Shown here one piece after another: positions 43,160 to 51,221 of a DNA stretch of 64,000 nucleotides. The DNA is from Labrenzia sp. CE80 (GTDB taxonomy: Bacteria; Pseudomonadota; Alphaproteobacteria; Rhizobiales; Stappiaceae). The notes beneath the pieces were generated by a model, which saw only the letters and a program-made list of their open reading frames with translations, was not told the DNA's origin and searched no databases. Position numbers and translations under genes: made by a program. Position 1 is the first letter of the stretch, and every line of letters starts with the position of its first letter. The stretch spans positions 868,001 through 932,000 of the forward strand of contig NZ_WAJT01000002.1 in assembly GCF_009650605.1 (NCBI RefSeq), in the 5' to 3' direction.

Positions 43160-43485
43160 AATTTAAAGGCTCGATCTGGTAGTGGTAGATTTTAGTATTA
43201 CGAGTTTTTGTTTAAGAAGCGTGAATTCATCGCGGATTTATATGTATATTGTTATAAATTACAGTGTTTCTGATTGTTTCTATTTGAGAATGCTTATTTC
43301 GACTTCTGGCGGCATGATTGCGATGTTGGCTCTACGGAAAACGCCATCGAGCAGCGTGATTCCTCCAAGGGGGTGACAAAACCAGCCTGAATTGCTAACG
43401 GACGGGCTCTGAATTTACCGGGCATGTTGCCCGTGACCGACCCCGGGCACACCGCCCGCCAAACACCTGAAGGCTGTTGACTCCG
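43160..43485 (+). other. Upstream region of glyS
   Basis: About 325 bp, AT-rich for the first 130 bp (TTATATGTATATTGTTATAAATTAC) and then GC-rich before glyS, with GGGCATGTTGCCC as a small palindrome near 43,418. It must contain the promoters for glyS and the GGDEF-EAL gene. No T-box or riboswitch was recognised. Confidence 0.35.
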
Positions 43486-45579
43486 ATGCCCGATCTCCTG
43501 CTTGAACTTTTCAGCGAGGAAATCCCCGCGCGCATGCAGCGCCGCGCCGCTGAAGACCTGAAATCCCTGGTGACCAATGCCCTTGTCGATGCGGGTCTGC
43601 CCTATGAAGGTGCAAAGGGTTTTGCAACGCCGCGCCGTCTTGTCCTGCATGTTGCCGGCGTTCCGGCAGCATCGGCGGCAACGCGTGAAGAGCGCAAGGG
43701 CCCGCGGGTTGGATCTCCGGACAAGGCTGTCGAGGGTTTTCTGCGCGGCGCAGGTCTTTCCTCCATCGACGAGGCGACCATCCAGAGCGATCCCAAGAAG
43801 GGCGAGTTCTATGTCGCGGTGATCGAAAAGCCGGGCCGGCAGGCCATCGACATCATGTCCGAGTTCATGCCCGGTCTGATCAAGGGTTTCCCTTGGCCTA
43901 AGTCCATGCGCTGGGGCACAGGATCGATGCGCTGGGTGCGTCCGCTGCATTCCATCGTGGCGACATTCGGTCCTGAAACGGAAGAGCCGGATGTTGTTCC
44001 CTTCGAAGTTGAGGGTGTCACGGCTGGGCAAACCACACGCGGCCACCGCTTTCTTGCCGATGAGGCCTTCGAGGTCCGCCGCTTTGACGACTATGCGCCA
44101 AAGCTGGAAAAGCACAAGGTCGTCATCGACGCCGATCGCCGCAAGGACATGATCCTGCATGATGCGCGCGATCGGGCGCTGGCGCTTGGCCTTGAGCTGG
44201 TTGATGATCCTGGACTGTTGGAAGAGGTTGCTGGTCTGGTCGAATGGCCTGTGGTTTTGACCGGCACCTTTGATGAGGCCTTCCTCGAAATCCCCGACGA
44301 ATGCATCCAGCTGACCATCCGGGTGAACCAGAAGTGCTTCGTTCTTCGCGACGCGAAGACCGGCAAGCTGGCCAACCGCTTTGTGCTTACCTCCAATCTC
44401 GAGGCGAGCGACGGCGGCAAGACCATCGTTGCGGGCAACGAGAAGGTCATTCGTGCACGTCTTTCCGATGCCCGCTTCTTCTGGGAAACAGACCTGAAGA
44501 CAAAGCTTGCGGACAATCTGCCCAAGCTCGACAGCATCGTGTTCCACGAAAAGCTCGGAACCCAGGGCGAGCGCGTCAATCGCCTCGAAGCCCTGTCGGC
44601 TGAAATCGCGCCACTGGTCGGTGCTGATGTCGGCAAGGCCAGGCGCGCCGCGCAGCTGGCCAAGGCCGATCTGGTCTCCGCCATGGTTTATGAGTTCCCG
44701 GAGCTCCAGGGCCTGATGGGCAAGACCTATGCTGAAAAGCAGGGTGAAGACGCCTCCGTCGCCATTGCCATCGAGGATCACTACCGTCCACAGGGCCCGA
44801 GCGACAGCGTGCCGACCGATCCGGTTGCCATCGCCGTTGCGCTGGCCGACAAGCTCGACTTGCTCGCTGGCTTCTGGGCCATCGACGAAAAACCGACCGG
44901 CTCCAAGGACCCCTTCGCCCTGCGCCGCGCTGCGCTGGGTGTCGTGCGGATCATTCTGGAGAATGGTTTGCGGGTTTCTCTGCGCGATCTTCTTCGTTCA
45001 GCCCTGTCCGTTTCCAAAGCAGTCTTTGATCGCGCAACCACGGATGCCGTGCTCGATGACCTTTTGTCCTTTTTCGCTGATCGCCTGAAGGTCCACCTGA
45101 AGGACGAAGGCGCGCGTCACGATTTGATCGACGCTGTATTTGCGCTCGGTGGTCAGGATGATCTGCTGATGGTCGTCAAGCGTGTTGAGGCGCTGGGCAA
45201 ATTCGTTGCTTCCGACGACGGTGCGAACCTGGCTGCTGGCTACAAGCGCGCGGTCAACATTCTGCGTGCCGAGGAAAAGAAGGGCGGAGCGCCCGTCACC
45301 GGCCGGCCTCATGCGGACCACTTCAAGGAGCAGGCCGAGATCGATCTGGCCGCTGCCATCGACACGGCTCGCGCCGAAGCAGAGGCAGCCGTCAAGGACG
45401 AGAACTTCGAAGGCGCCATGGAAGCGCTGTCGAAGCTTCGCGCGCCAGTCGACACCTTCTTCGAGGACATACTGGTCAACGACGAAGATCCTGACATCCG
45501 CATGAACCGTTTGCGGCTCCTGTCCGAAATCCGCGACGCCACTCATGTTGTCGCCGATTTCTCCAAGGTGGCGGGATAA
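43486..45579 (+). CDS. glyS: Glycyl-tRNA synthetase beta subunit
   Basis: 697 aa from ATG 43,486 (MPDLLLELFSEEIPARMQ); a TTG three codons earlier is in frame. Large tRNA-binding subunit of bacterial GlyRS: FSEEIPARMQRRAAEDL is the family N-terminus, TRGHRFL, then LTIRVNQKCFVLRDAKTGKL and RVNRLEALSAEIAP, YEFPELQGLMGKTYAEKQGE, and the HD-like QGPSDSVPTDPVAIAVALADKL segment split by this notation, followed by the DALR-like anticodon-binding helix bundle. It assembles with glyQ at 36.6 kb. Complete; ends at TAA 45,577-45,579. Confidence 0.96.
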   Translation: MPDLLLELFSEEIPARMQRRAAEDLKSLVTNALVDAGLPYEGAKGFATPRRLVLHVAGVPAASAATREERKGPRVGSPDKAVEGFLRGAGLSSIDEATIQSDPKKGEFYVAVIEKPGRQAIDIMSEFMPGLIKGFPWPKSMRWGTGSMRWVRPLHSIVATFGPETEEPDVVPFEVEGVTAGQTTRGHRFLADEAFEVRRFDDYAPKLEKHKVVIDADRRKDMILHDARDRALALGLELVDDPGLLEEVAGLVEWPVVLTGTFDEAFLEIPDECIQLTIRVNQKCFVLRDAKTGKLANRFVLTSNLEASDGGKTIVAGNEKVIRARLSDARFFWETDLKTKLADNLPKLDSIVFHEKLGTQGERVNRLEALSAEIAPLVGADVGKARRAAQLAKADLVSAMVYEFPELQGLMGKTYAEKQGEDASVAIAIEDHYRPQGPSDSVPTDPVAIAVALADKLDLLAGFWAIDEKPTGSKDPFALRRAALGVVRIILENGLRVSLRDLLRSALSVSKAVFDRATTDAVLDDLLSFFADRLKVHLKDEGARHDLIDAVFALGGQDDLLMVVKRVEALGKFVASDDGANLAAGYKRAVNILRAEEKKGGAPVTGRPHADHFKEQAEIDLAAAIDTARAEAEAAVKDENFEGAMEALSKLRAPVDTFFEDILVNDEDPDIRMNRLRLLSEIRDATHVVADFSKVAG

Positions 45580-45611
45580 CGCGGCAAGCATAACGAGGCG
45601 AGGTGAGAGCA

Positions 45612-46139
45612 ATGCCCGAACTGATCCGCGAAAGCGTTGCCTCCGACTTGCCAGCTCTTGAGACGCTCTATCCTCTGGCGTTTCCGGACGAGGACCTCCT
45701 GCCGTTGCTGCGGGACTTGTTTGCTTCTGATTGCGATCTTCTGTCGCTCGTTGCAGAAACCGACGGAGCAGTCGTGGGGCATGTTGTCTTCACGATGGTG
45801 CAAGTCGGCGGAACGGACGCGAAAGCAGCCCTGCTTGGACCGGTCGCCGTCGCCCCGAACCGGCAGAAGCAGGGAATTGGATCGGCCCTCATCGAAAGGG
45901 GCTTCGGCTTACTGGCTGATGAGAACGTGTCCTACATTTTCGTTCTGGGAGATCCCGCCTATTACGGCAGATTCGGATTTGGCCCAGAGAGCAAAGTCGT
46001 GACGCCCTTCGAGATTCCGGCGGAATGGCGCGAGGGCTGGCAATCGAGAACCTTGTCCGATGGCGCGAGCGATGTGTCGGGCACGCTGGTCGTGCCGGAC
46101 CCGTGGAACAAGCGCGATCTCTGGGCACCGCCCGAATAA
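45612..46139 (+). CDS. GNAT family N-acetyltransferase (YhbS-like)
   Basis: 175 aa from ATG 45,612. GNAT fold: ADT-like N-terminus, LLGPVAVAPNRQKQGIGSAL carries the RxxGxGS/A-type acetyl-CoA loop (here NRQKQGIGS), and YIFVLGDPAYYGRFGFGPES is the characteristic YhbS end. Substrate unknown. It lies 32 bp after glyS in the same direction and likely shares its transcript. Confidence 0.88.
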   Translation: MPELIRESVASDLPALETLYPLAFPDEDLLPLLRDLFASDCDLLSLVAETDGAVVGHVVFTMVQVGGTDAKAALLGPVAVAPNRQKQGIGSALIERGFGLLADENVSYIFVLGDPAYYGRFGFGPESKVVTPFEIPAEWREGWQSRTLSDGASDVSGTLVVPDPWNKRDLWAPPE

Positions 46140-46176
46140 AGCCTGCGCCGTCTTTCATCCTCGGAACATCGGACGA

Positions 46177-47445
46177 TCAGATTTGGCTGACCAGCCAGCC
46201 GCTGGCCGCCATCAGGACGAGTACCTTTCCCAGGCCCATGTGAAAGCGCAGCAGCAAGACCCCGGCGAGACAGGTCAGTGCCGCGGCCCTCCAGTCGAAG
46301 CTGGCCAGGTCTGGCAGCCACAGGGTCAAGGGCCCGTGTTGCTCTTGTCTCACCGATCCAAACAGGGTGTGGAGTGCGAACCAGATGCCCAGATTGAGGA
46401 TCACGCCGACCACCGACGCCGTGATGGCCGCAAGTGCGCCGCTGAGCTTGGGCGCGCGGTCGAGCCGGTCAATGAACGGGGCTCCCGCGAACACCCACAG
46501 GAAACAGGGCACGAAGGTGGCCCAAAGGCCGACGACAGCCGCCGCCAGCCCCATCACCGCACCGCCTGCTTTTTCGCCGGCAAGATAGGCGACGAATTCG
46601 GTCACCAGAATGAGCGGACCTGGTGTTGTCTCTGCAAGCCCAAGCGCATCGATCATCTCGTTGGCTGTCAGCCAGGAGCGGTTGATCGCCACTTCCTGTC
46701 CGAGATAGGTCAGCACCGCATAGGCGCCGCCGAAAGTCACGACCGCCAGCTTGGAAAACAGGATCCCGACCTGAACCAGAAGATCATCCGCCCCTAGGGC
46801 CAGCCAGAGTGCCCCGAGCGGGACGACCCAAAGCGCCAGCCAGAAGGTTGCCGTCAGGATCGTCCGCTTCAGAACGGCTGGTTGAGGTGAAGCGTCTACA
46901 TCCTCGCTGCCGTGGCTGGTGAAATAGCCATAAAGCGCCGCGATCAGAATGATCACCGGAAAGGGAACGCTGAAAAAGAAGATTGCGACGAAGGCCAGTC
47001 CCGCCAGAACCCAATAATCTCGTCGTTTGAGCGCGCGCTTCGAAATCCTGAGCAGGGCTTCAATGACGATGATGATCACAGCCGCCTTGATGCCGAGGAA
47101 CAAGGCGGACACGAGCGGCGCGGTGCCAAAGGCGGCATAGAGGCTGGCGAGCACCAGCATCACCAATGCGCCGGGCATGATGAAACTGAGCCCGGCGATC
47201 AGTCCGCCAAGGGTGCCGTGGAGACGCCATCCGGACCAGGCGGCAAGCTGCATCGCTTCCGGCCCGGGCAGCAGCATGCAGAAGCTGAGTGCGTTGAGAT
47301 AAGTCTTCTCGCTGAGCCACTTCTTCTCATCGACAAGCACCTTGTGCATGAGGGCGATCTGCGCAGCAGGGCCGCCGAATGAGAGGAAGCCGATTTTCAG
47401 CCATGTCGCTGCGGCTTCCTTCAGATTGGGGTGTGAGGAGGTCAT
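46177..47445 (-). CDS. chrA: Chromate efflux transporter ChrA
   Basis: 422 aa from ATG 47,445. Long-chain ChrA with two CHR domains: WLKIGFLSFGGPAAQIALMH and LLPGPEAMQLAAWSGWRLHG opening the first, then LFSKLAVVTFGGAYAVLTYL and ETTPGPLILVTEFVAYLAG the second, about ten helices in total. Exports chromate from the cytoplasm using the membrane potential. The start codon overlaps the stop of chrB (ATGA) so the two are coupled; the frame extends 19 codons further upstream inside chrB. Confidence 0.92.
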   Translation of the reverse strand: MTSSHPNLKEAAATWLKIGFLSFGGPAAQIALMHKVLVDEKKWLSEKTYLNALSFCMLLPGPEAMQLAAWSGWRLHGTLGGLIAGLSFIMPGALVMLVLASLYAAFGTAPLVSALFLGIKAAVIIIVIEALLRISKRALKRRDYWVLAGLAFVAIFFFSVPFPVIILIAALYGYFTSHGSEDVDASPQPAVLKRTILTATFWLALWVVPLGALWLALGADDLLVQVGILFSKLAVVTFGGAYAVLTYLGQEVAINRSWLTANEMIDALGLAETTPGPLILVTEFVAYLAGEKAGGAVMGLAAAVVGLWATFVPCFLWVFAGAPFIDRLDRAPKLSGALAAITASVVGVILNLGIWFALHTLFGSVRQEQHGPLTLWLPDLASFDWRAAALTCLAGVLLLRFHMGLGKVLVLMAASGWLVSQI

Positions 47446-48260
47446 TTTGCGCTGTGCATCTCTGGCCAGTCGTGGGTTTCGTTCGTAGCGTCTCGGCACC
47501 ACCTGTAGAAGGCATCATAGAGCGCAAGGCCCGCTTCCAGCTGGGCCACGTCATCCCGGTACATCCGCGACAGGCCGAGAGATGCTGCCAGAAGGCCAGC
47601 GCATTGGGGCTCAAGGTCCGGCCGTTCCGTGTCTGCACCGCGCACGATTCTGGCGAGATGCAGAAGGGGATCGCTTGAGAGGCCGAATTCCTCGATCATG
47701 GTGTCGAAGGTGCAACTTTCGCCCCGGTGAGACCAGGTGACGCCCTCGATGTCAAAAGGCGTAGCGTCAAAGCGCTCGGCCACCGCGGTCACCTCCTGCT
47801 TGGCGACAAATAGAAAGACGGCCGATGGGTCAACGAACCGGCGGATCAACCAGGGACAGGCAATCCGGTCGACTTTCGGGCGCAGCCGGGTGACCCAGAC
47901 CGTGCGGTCCTTTGCGTCCCGACGAGGCAGGTTCTGGCAGTTGACGCGCGGCAGGCCGGCTTCGTGCCAGGCGACCATTCCGCCTTCAAGGCTTTCGGTC
48001 TCGACTCCCTCGTGGCGGAGCCAGGCCGCAACGCCTTCGCTCAGCTTCTTGCCCTTCTGACAAATGATGATAGCCCTTTGATCCGCGAGCCTCTCGATGA
48101 GGGCAGCAATCTGATCATGGGGATGACGGAAGGCCCCTGGAACAAGGAAGCGATCGACCTCGAAATCCTCATCTAGACGGACATCGACAAGAACCGGGCA
48201 ATCCGGTGTTCCGATCAGACGATTGAGTTGAGAAACGGTAATTTGACTAGGCGCAGGCAT
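47442..48260 (-). CDS. chrB: Rhodanese-ChrB fusion, chromate resistance protein
   Basis: 272 aa from ATG 48,260 with GGAGG five bases before it. Residues about 5-115 are a rhodanese domain with active-site loop IIICQKGKKLSEGVAAW; residues about 125-265 are the ChrB C-terminal domain (VTRLRPKVDRIACPWLIRRF, then TFDTMIEEFGL). In the well-studied ChrB the N-terminal part is a DNA-binding regulator; in this gene that part is replaced by rhodanese. It might thus act as a chromate- or sulfur-handling enzyme rather than a repressor. Coupled to chrA by a four-base overlap. Confidence 0.88.
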   Translation of the reverse strand: MPAPSQITVSQLNRLIGTPDCPVLVDVRLDEDFEVDRFLVPGAFRHPHDQIAALIERLADQRAIIICQKGKKLSEGVAAWLRHEGVETESLEGGMVAWHEAGLPRVNCQNLPRRDAKDRTVWVTRLRPKVDRIACPWLIRRFVDPSAVFLFVAKQEVTAVAERFDATPFDIEGVTWSHRGESCTFDTMIEEFGLSSDPLLHLARIVRGADTERPDLEPQCAGLLAASLGLSRMYRDDVAQLEAGLALYDAFYRWCRDATNETHDWPEMHSAK

Positions 48261-48402
48261 AGCGTCCTCCATAGCATATGGATCTCAGGACGCGATCTTT
48301 GAGCTTGCGCTTCACGGGGACGTCGCGGGAACCCCTTGCGCGAAAAATGTCCTCAAGAGAAGCGGAAGTCAATCAGCTTCTCTTGACGGTTTCATGTCAA
48401 AG

Positions 48403-49641
48403 CTACTCGGCGGGCACATTTGCCAGGCGCGGCACCGGCTTTTCCTCGATCGGCCAATGAACGGCAGCTGCGAAGATCCCCAGAGCAATGCTGACGTACC
48501 AGATCATATCGTAGGAGCCTGTCTCGTCGTAGAGCTTGCCGCCGAGCCAGACACCCAGGAAAGAGCCGATCTGATGGGCGAGGAAGACGAAGCCGAACAG
48601 GGTCGCCATGTAACGTGGTCCGAACATGACCGCCACCAGCCCTGAGGTTGGCGGCACGGTGGAGAGCCACAGCAGCCCCATGGCCCCCGAAAACAGCAGC
48701 ACTGTCAGCGGAGACGCTGGGAAGATCAGGAACAGAGTGATCACGACTGCGCGCGCAAGATAGATGCACGATAGGAAAATTGGCTTGGACCAGCGCCCGC
48801 CAATGTAGCCCGAAGCGAGTGAGCCGACGATGTTGCAGAGACCGATGAGCGCAAGAGCAATGGCGCCCCAGGAAGCGTCCAAGCCAAGATCTGCGATATA
48901 GGGTGGCAGGTGGACTGTGATGAAGGCCACGTGGAAACCACAGACGAAAAATCCGAACGTCAGCAGGATGAAACCGCGGGTTCCGAAAGCCTCGGAAATG
49001 GCAGCCTTGAGTGTCTGGTTGGAAACCTCAGGAGATGTAGACTGTCCGGACGCCTTGCCTTTCAGGGCGATGGCCATCAGTGGAATGATCGTTATTAGAC
49101 CGGCGAAGAAGATCAGCGTTTGCTGCCAGCCGACTGTCGCGATGAGGCCGTTGCCGAGTGGTGCGAAGATGAACTGGCCGAGCGATCCGGATGCTGTGCC
49201 GATGCCGAAGGCAAGGGAACGTTGCGCGGGGGTGACGATCCGGCCGAAGGCGGCAAGCACAAGTGAGAACGACGAGAAGGCGATGCCAAGGCCGATAAGA
49301 ACGCCGGCTGAGAGTTGGAGCGCGACGACGCTTTCAGCATCCGCCATCATCAACAGGCCGGCCGCATAGAGCAGTGCGCCGACCGTCATGGTCTTCCAGG
49401 TGCCGAAGCGGTCTGCCGACATGCCCGCAATCGGCTGGCCGATGCCCCACATCAGGTTCTGGATCGCGATGGCGAGCGCGAAGATCTCGCGGCTCCAGTC
49501 ACGTGCTTCCGTCATCGGCTGAAACAAGAGACCCATAGCCGAACGCGGGCCAAAAGACAGAAGTGCGATCACGCAACCACAAACGATGACCAATGGAATA
49601 TTCGGACCGGAACGAGCGGTAGCAGTCTGGCTATTAGGCAT
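48403..49641 (-). CDS. MFS transporter
   Basis: 412 aa, twelve helices in two six-helix halves. AGMSADRFGTWKTMTVGAL is the conserved loop 2-3 motif; SLAFGIGTASGSLGQFIFAP and FLAHQIGSFLGVWLGGKLYD are typical of the OFA/NarK-like monocarboxylate branch. Substrate is not predictable; oxalate, formate or a related carboxylate is possible. AGGACAAGATC precedes ATG 49,641. It lies after chrBA on the same strand; the gap of about 140 bp makes a shared transcript uncertain. Confidence 0.85.
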   Translation of the reverse strand: MPNSQTATARSGPNIPLVIVCGCVIALLSFGPRSAMGLLFQPMTEARDWSREIFALAIAIQNLMWGIGQPIAGMSADRFGTWKTMTVGALLYAAGLLMMADAESVVALQLSAGVLIGLGIAFSSFSLVLAAFGRIVTPAQRSLAFGIGTASGSLGQFIFAPLGNGLIATVGWQQTLIFFAGLITIIPLMAIALKGKASGQSTSPEVSNQTLKAAISEAFGTRGFILLTFGFFVCGFHVAFITVHLPPYIADLGLDASWGAIALALIGLCNIVGSLASGYIGGRWSKPIFLSCIYLARAVVITLFLIFPASPLTVLLFSGAMGLLWLSTVPPTSGLVAVMFGPRYMATLFGFVFLAHQIGSFLGVWLGGKLYDETGSYDMIWYVSIALGIFAAAVHWPIEEKPVPRLANVPAE

Positions 49642-49848
49642 GATCTTGTCCTGACCCGCGATTCAAAGAACCGGCACGATACGGTCCGGAGGATATTGAA
49701 AAAAGTGATTTCTTTTGAAGAAAGGATCAAAATTTTGAATGAGTGGTGGTGCCAGGATTGAAGTCCGGTGGACTGCTGTGTCCAGTTGCTCGCTCTGGTT
49801 TGCCAAGTCGGCTTAGGTGGAGTGCGTCGATCAGGAGGAATTAAGTGT

Positions 49849-49929
49849 ATGAAAATAATAATTAAATTAAATCAGAAGGAACGCGTTCGAAGAATTATAT
49901 GGATTTTTCAGATCGGCGAGGCTATATAA
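49849..49929 (+). CDS. Possible 26-codon leader peptide upstream of nadA
   Basis: ATG 49,849 has a perfect AGGAGG ten bases upstream; the peptide begins MKIIIKLNQKERVRRII and ends QIGEAI. It is AT-rich, basic, and stops one base before the first operator-like repeat. No family. It could be a leader peptide, a toxin-like small protein or a chance ORF. Confidence 0.3.
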   Translation: MKIIIKLNQKERVRRIIWIFQIGEAI

Positions 49930-50008
49930 ACTCAATCTGAGCAAAAGAGTCGATGGGGCGCGTAGCCCTGTTTTCTTTTGCATCAAATATACTCAATATG
50001 AGTATAAG
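49930..50008 (+). promoter_or_regulatory. nadABC promoter and candidate NadQ operator
   Basis: ATACTCAATATGAGTAT at 49,989-50,005 is a perfect 17-bp palindrome (7+3+7) 21 bp before nadA. A weaker version, ACTCA-ATC-TGAGC, lies at 49,930-49,942, centred 61 bp upstream. TATACT (49,988-49,993) within the main palindrome is a strong -10 hexamer, so binding would block RNA polymerase. NadQ of the Hyphomicrobiales is known to control nadABC, and a NadQ-like gene lies at 58,878-59,861. Assignment of the motif to NadQ is inference. Confidence 0.7.
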
Positions 50009-50025
50009 TTATGAGGGAGGCCGCG

Positions 50026-51126
50026 ATGACCACGATGAACTTTGGTGCCGCAAATGACGGCGTCGAGCAGACAATTGCCTTTTCCAACAATCTGCCGTCA
50101 GCCTTGCAACGGTTCGGACTGATCGAGCGCCCATCCCTCGATTATACGCCCGAGGTGGTCGAGGCGACGGCTCCGATCTACGAGAAGGTCAAGCATATCA
50201 TCCCGGCCATCGAGTGGCCGGCGCTCGCGCCGACGATCCATGCGATCAACCGGCTCAAGAAAGAGCGCAACGCGGTCATCCTGGCGCACAACTACATGAC
50301 CCCGGACATTTTCCACGGCGTTGCCGATATCGTCGGCGACAGTCTTCAGCTTGCGATCGAGGCCACGCGTACGGATGCGGACGTCATTGTCCAGTGCGGT
50401 GTGCACTTCATGGCCGAGACCTCGAAGATCCTCAGCCCCGACAAGACGGTATTGATCCCGGACATGAAGGCTGGCTGCTCGCTGGCTGAATCGATCACGG
50501 GCGCAGATGTTCGTGCACTGCGCGAACGCAACCCCGGTGTGCCGATCATCACCTATGTGAACACCTCTGCCGATGTGAAGGCCGAATGCGATATCTGCTG
50601 CACGTCCTCCAACGCCTTGCAGGTCGTGGAGAGCTTCGGCACCGACAAGGTGTTCCTGATTCCGGACAAGTATCTGGCAGCCAATGTCGGCAACAAGACC
50701 GATGTGGAGGTGCTTGTGTGGGATGGCGCGTGCGAGGTTCACGAGCGGTTTAGCGCACAGGAGCTGCGCGACTACCGCAAGATCGACCCGGGTGTGAAGA
50801 TCATCGCTCATCCCGAGTGTCCGCCCGAAGTCGTGGCCGAAGCCGATTTTGCTGGGTCCACGGCGCATATGATTGATTGGGTCAAGGCGGAGCTGCCGGA
50901 AAAGGTGATGATGATCACCGAGTGCTCCATGGCCGACAATGTAGCCAGTGAGACGCCCGGTGTCGACTTTATTCGGCCCTGCAACTTGTGCCCGCACATG
51001 AAACGCATCACCCTTGGCAAAATTCTAGACAGCCTTGTCGAAATGCGGGAAGAGGTGGTCGTTGATCCGATCATTGCCGCGAAAGCGCGCATCGCGGTCG
51101 AACGGATGATTAACCTGAAGAGCTGA
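50026..51126 (+). CDS. nadA: Quinolinate synthase
   Basis: 366 aa from ATG 50,026; an ATG at 50,011 is in frame but GAGGGAGG favours the later start. 4Fe-4S dehydratase that condenses iminoaspartate and dihydroxyacetone phosphate to quinolinate. Cluster cysteines lie in VQCGVHFMAETSK, CDICCTSSNA and CNLCPHMKRI; AHNYMTPDIF, and IPDMKAGCSLAESI are substrate-binding blocks. First gene of nadABC, 21 bp after the palindromic operator. Confidence 0.96.
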   Translation: MTTMNFGAANDGVEQTIAFSNNLPSALQRFGLIERPSLDYTPEVVEATAPIYEKVKHIIPAIEWPALAPTIHAINRLKKERNAVILAHNYMTPDIFHGVADIVGDSLQLAIEATRTDADVIVQCGVHFMAETSKILSPDKTVLIPDMKAGCSLAESITGADVRALRERNPGVPIITYVNTSADVKAECDICCTSSNALQVVESFGTDKVFLIPDKYLAANVGNKTDVEVLVWDGACEVHERFSAQELRDYRKIDPGVKIIAHPECPPEVVAEADFAGSTAHMIDWVKAELPEKVMMITECSMADNVASETPGVDFIRPCNLCPHMKRITLGKILDSLVEMREEVVVDPIIAAKARIAVERMINLKS

Positions 51127-51221
51127 TCCTTGTCCGCTTGAAATCAAATTTGCCCCGGCCTGATTGGCCAGGCGTATGTCTTGGCGGCCATCGTGCTGCC
51201 GATCATCTTGGGAAGTTTTCC

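Noticed and set aside
42116..43195. 359-codon plus-strand ORF opposite the GGDEF-EAL gene
   Set aside because: Antisense shadow; the minus strand has intact GGDEF and EAL motifs.
43294..44781. 495-codon minus-strand ORF opposite glyS
   Set aside because: Antisense to a complete, well-conserved synthetase subunit; low-quality amino acid composition.
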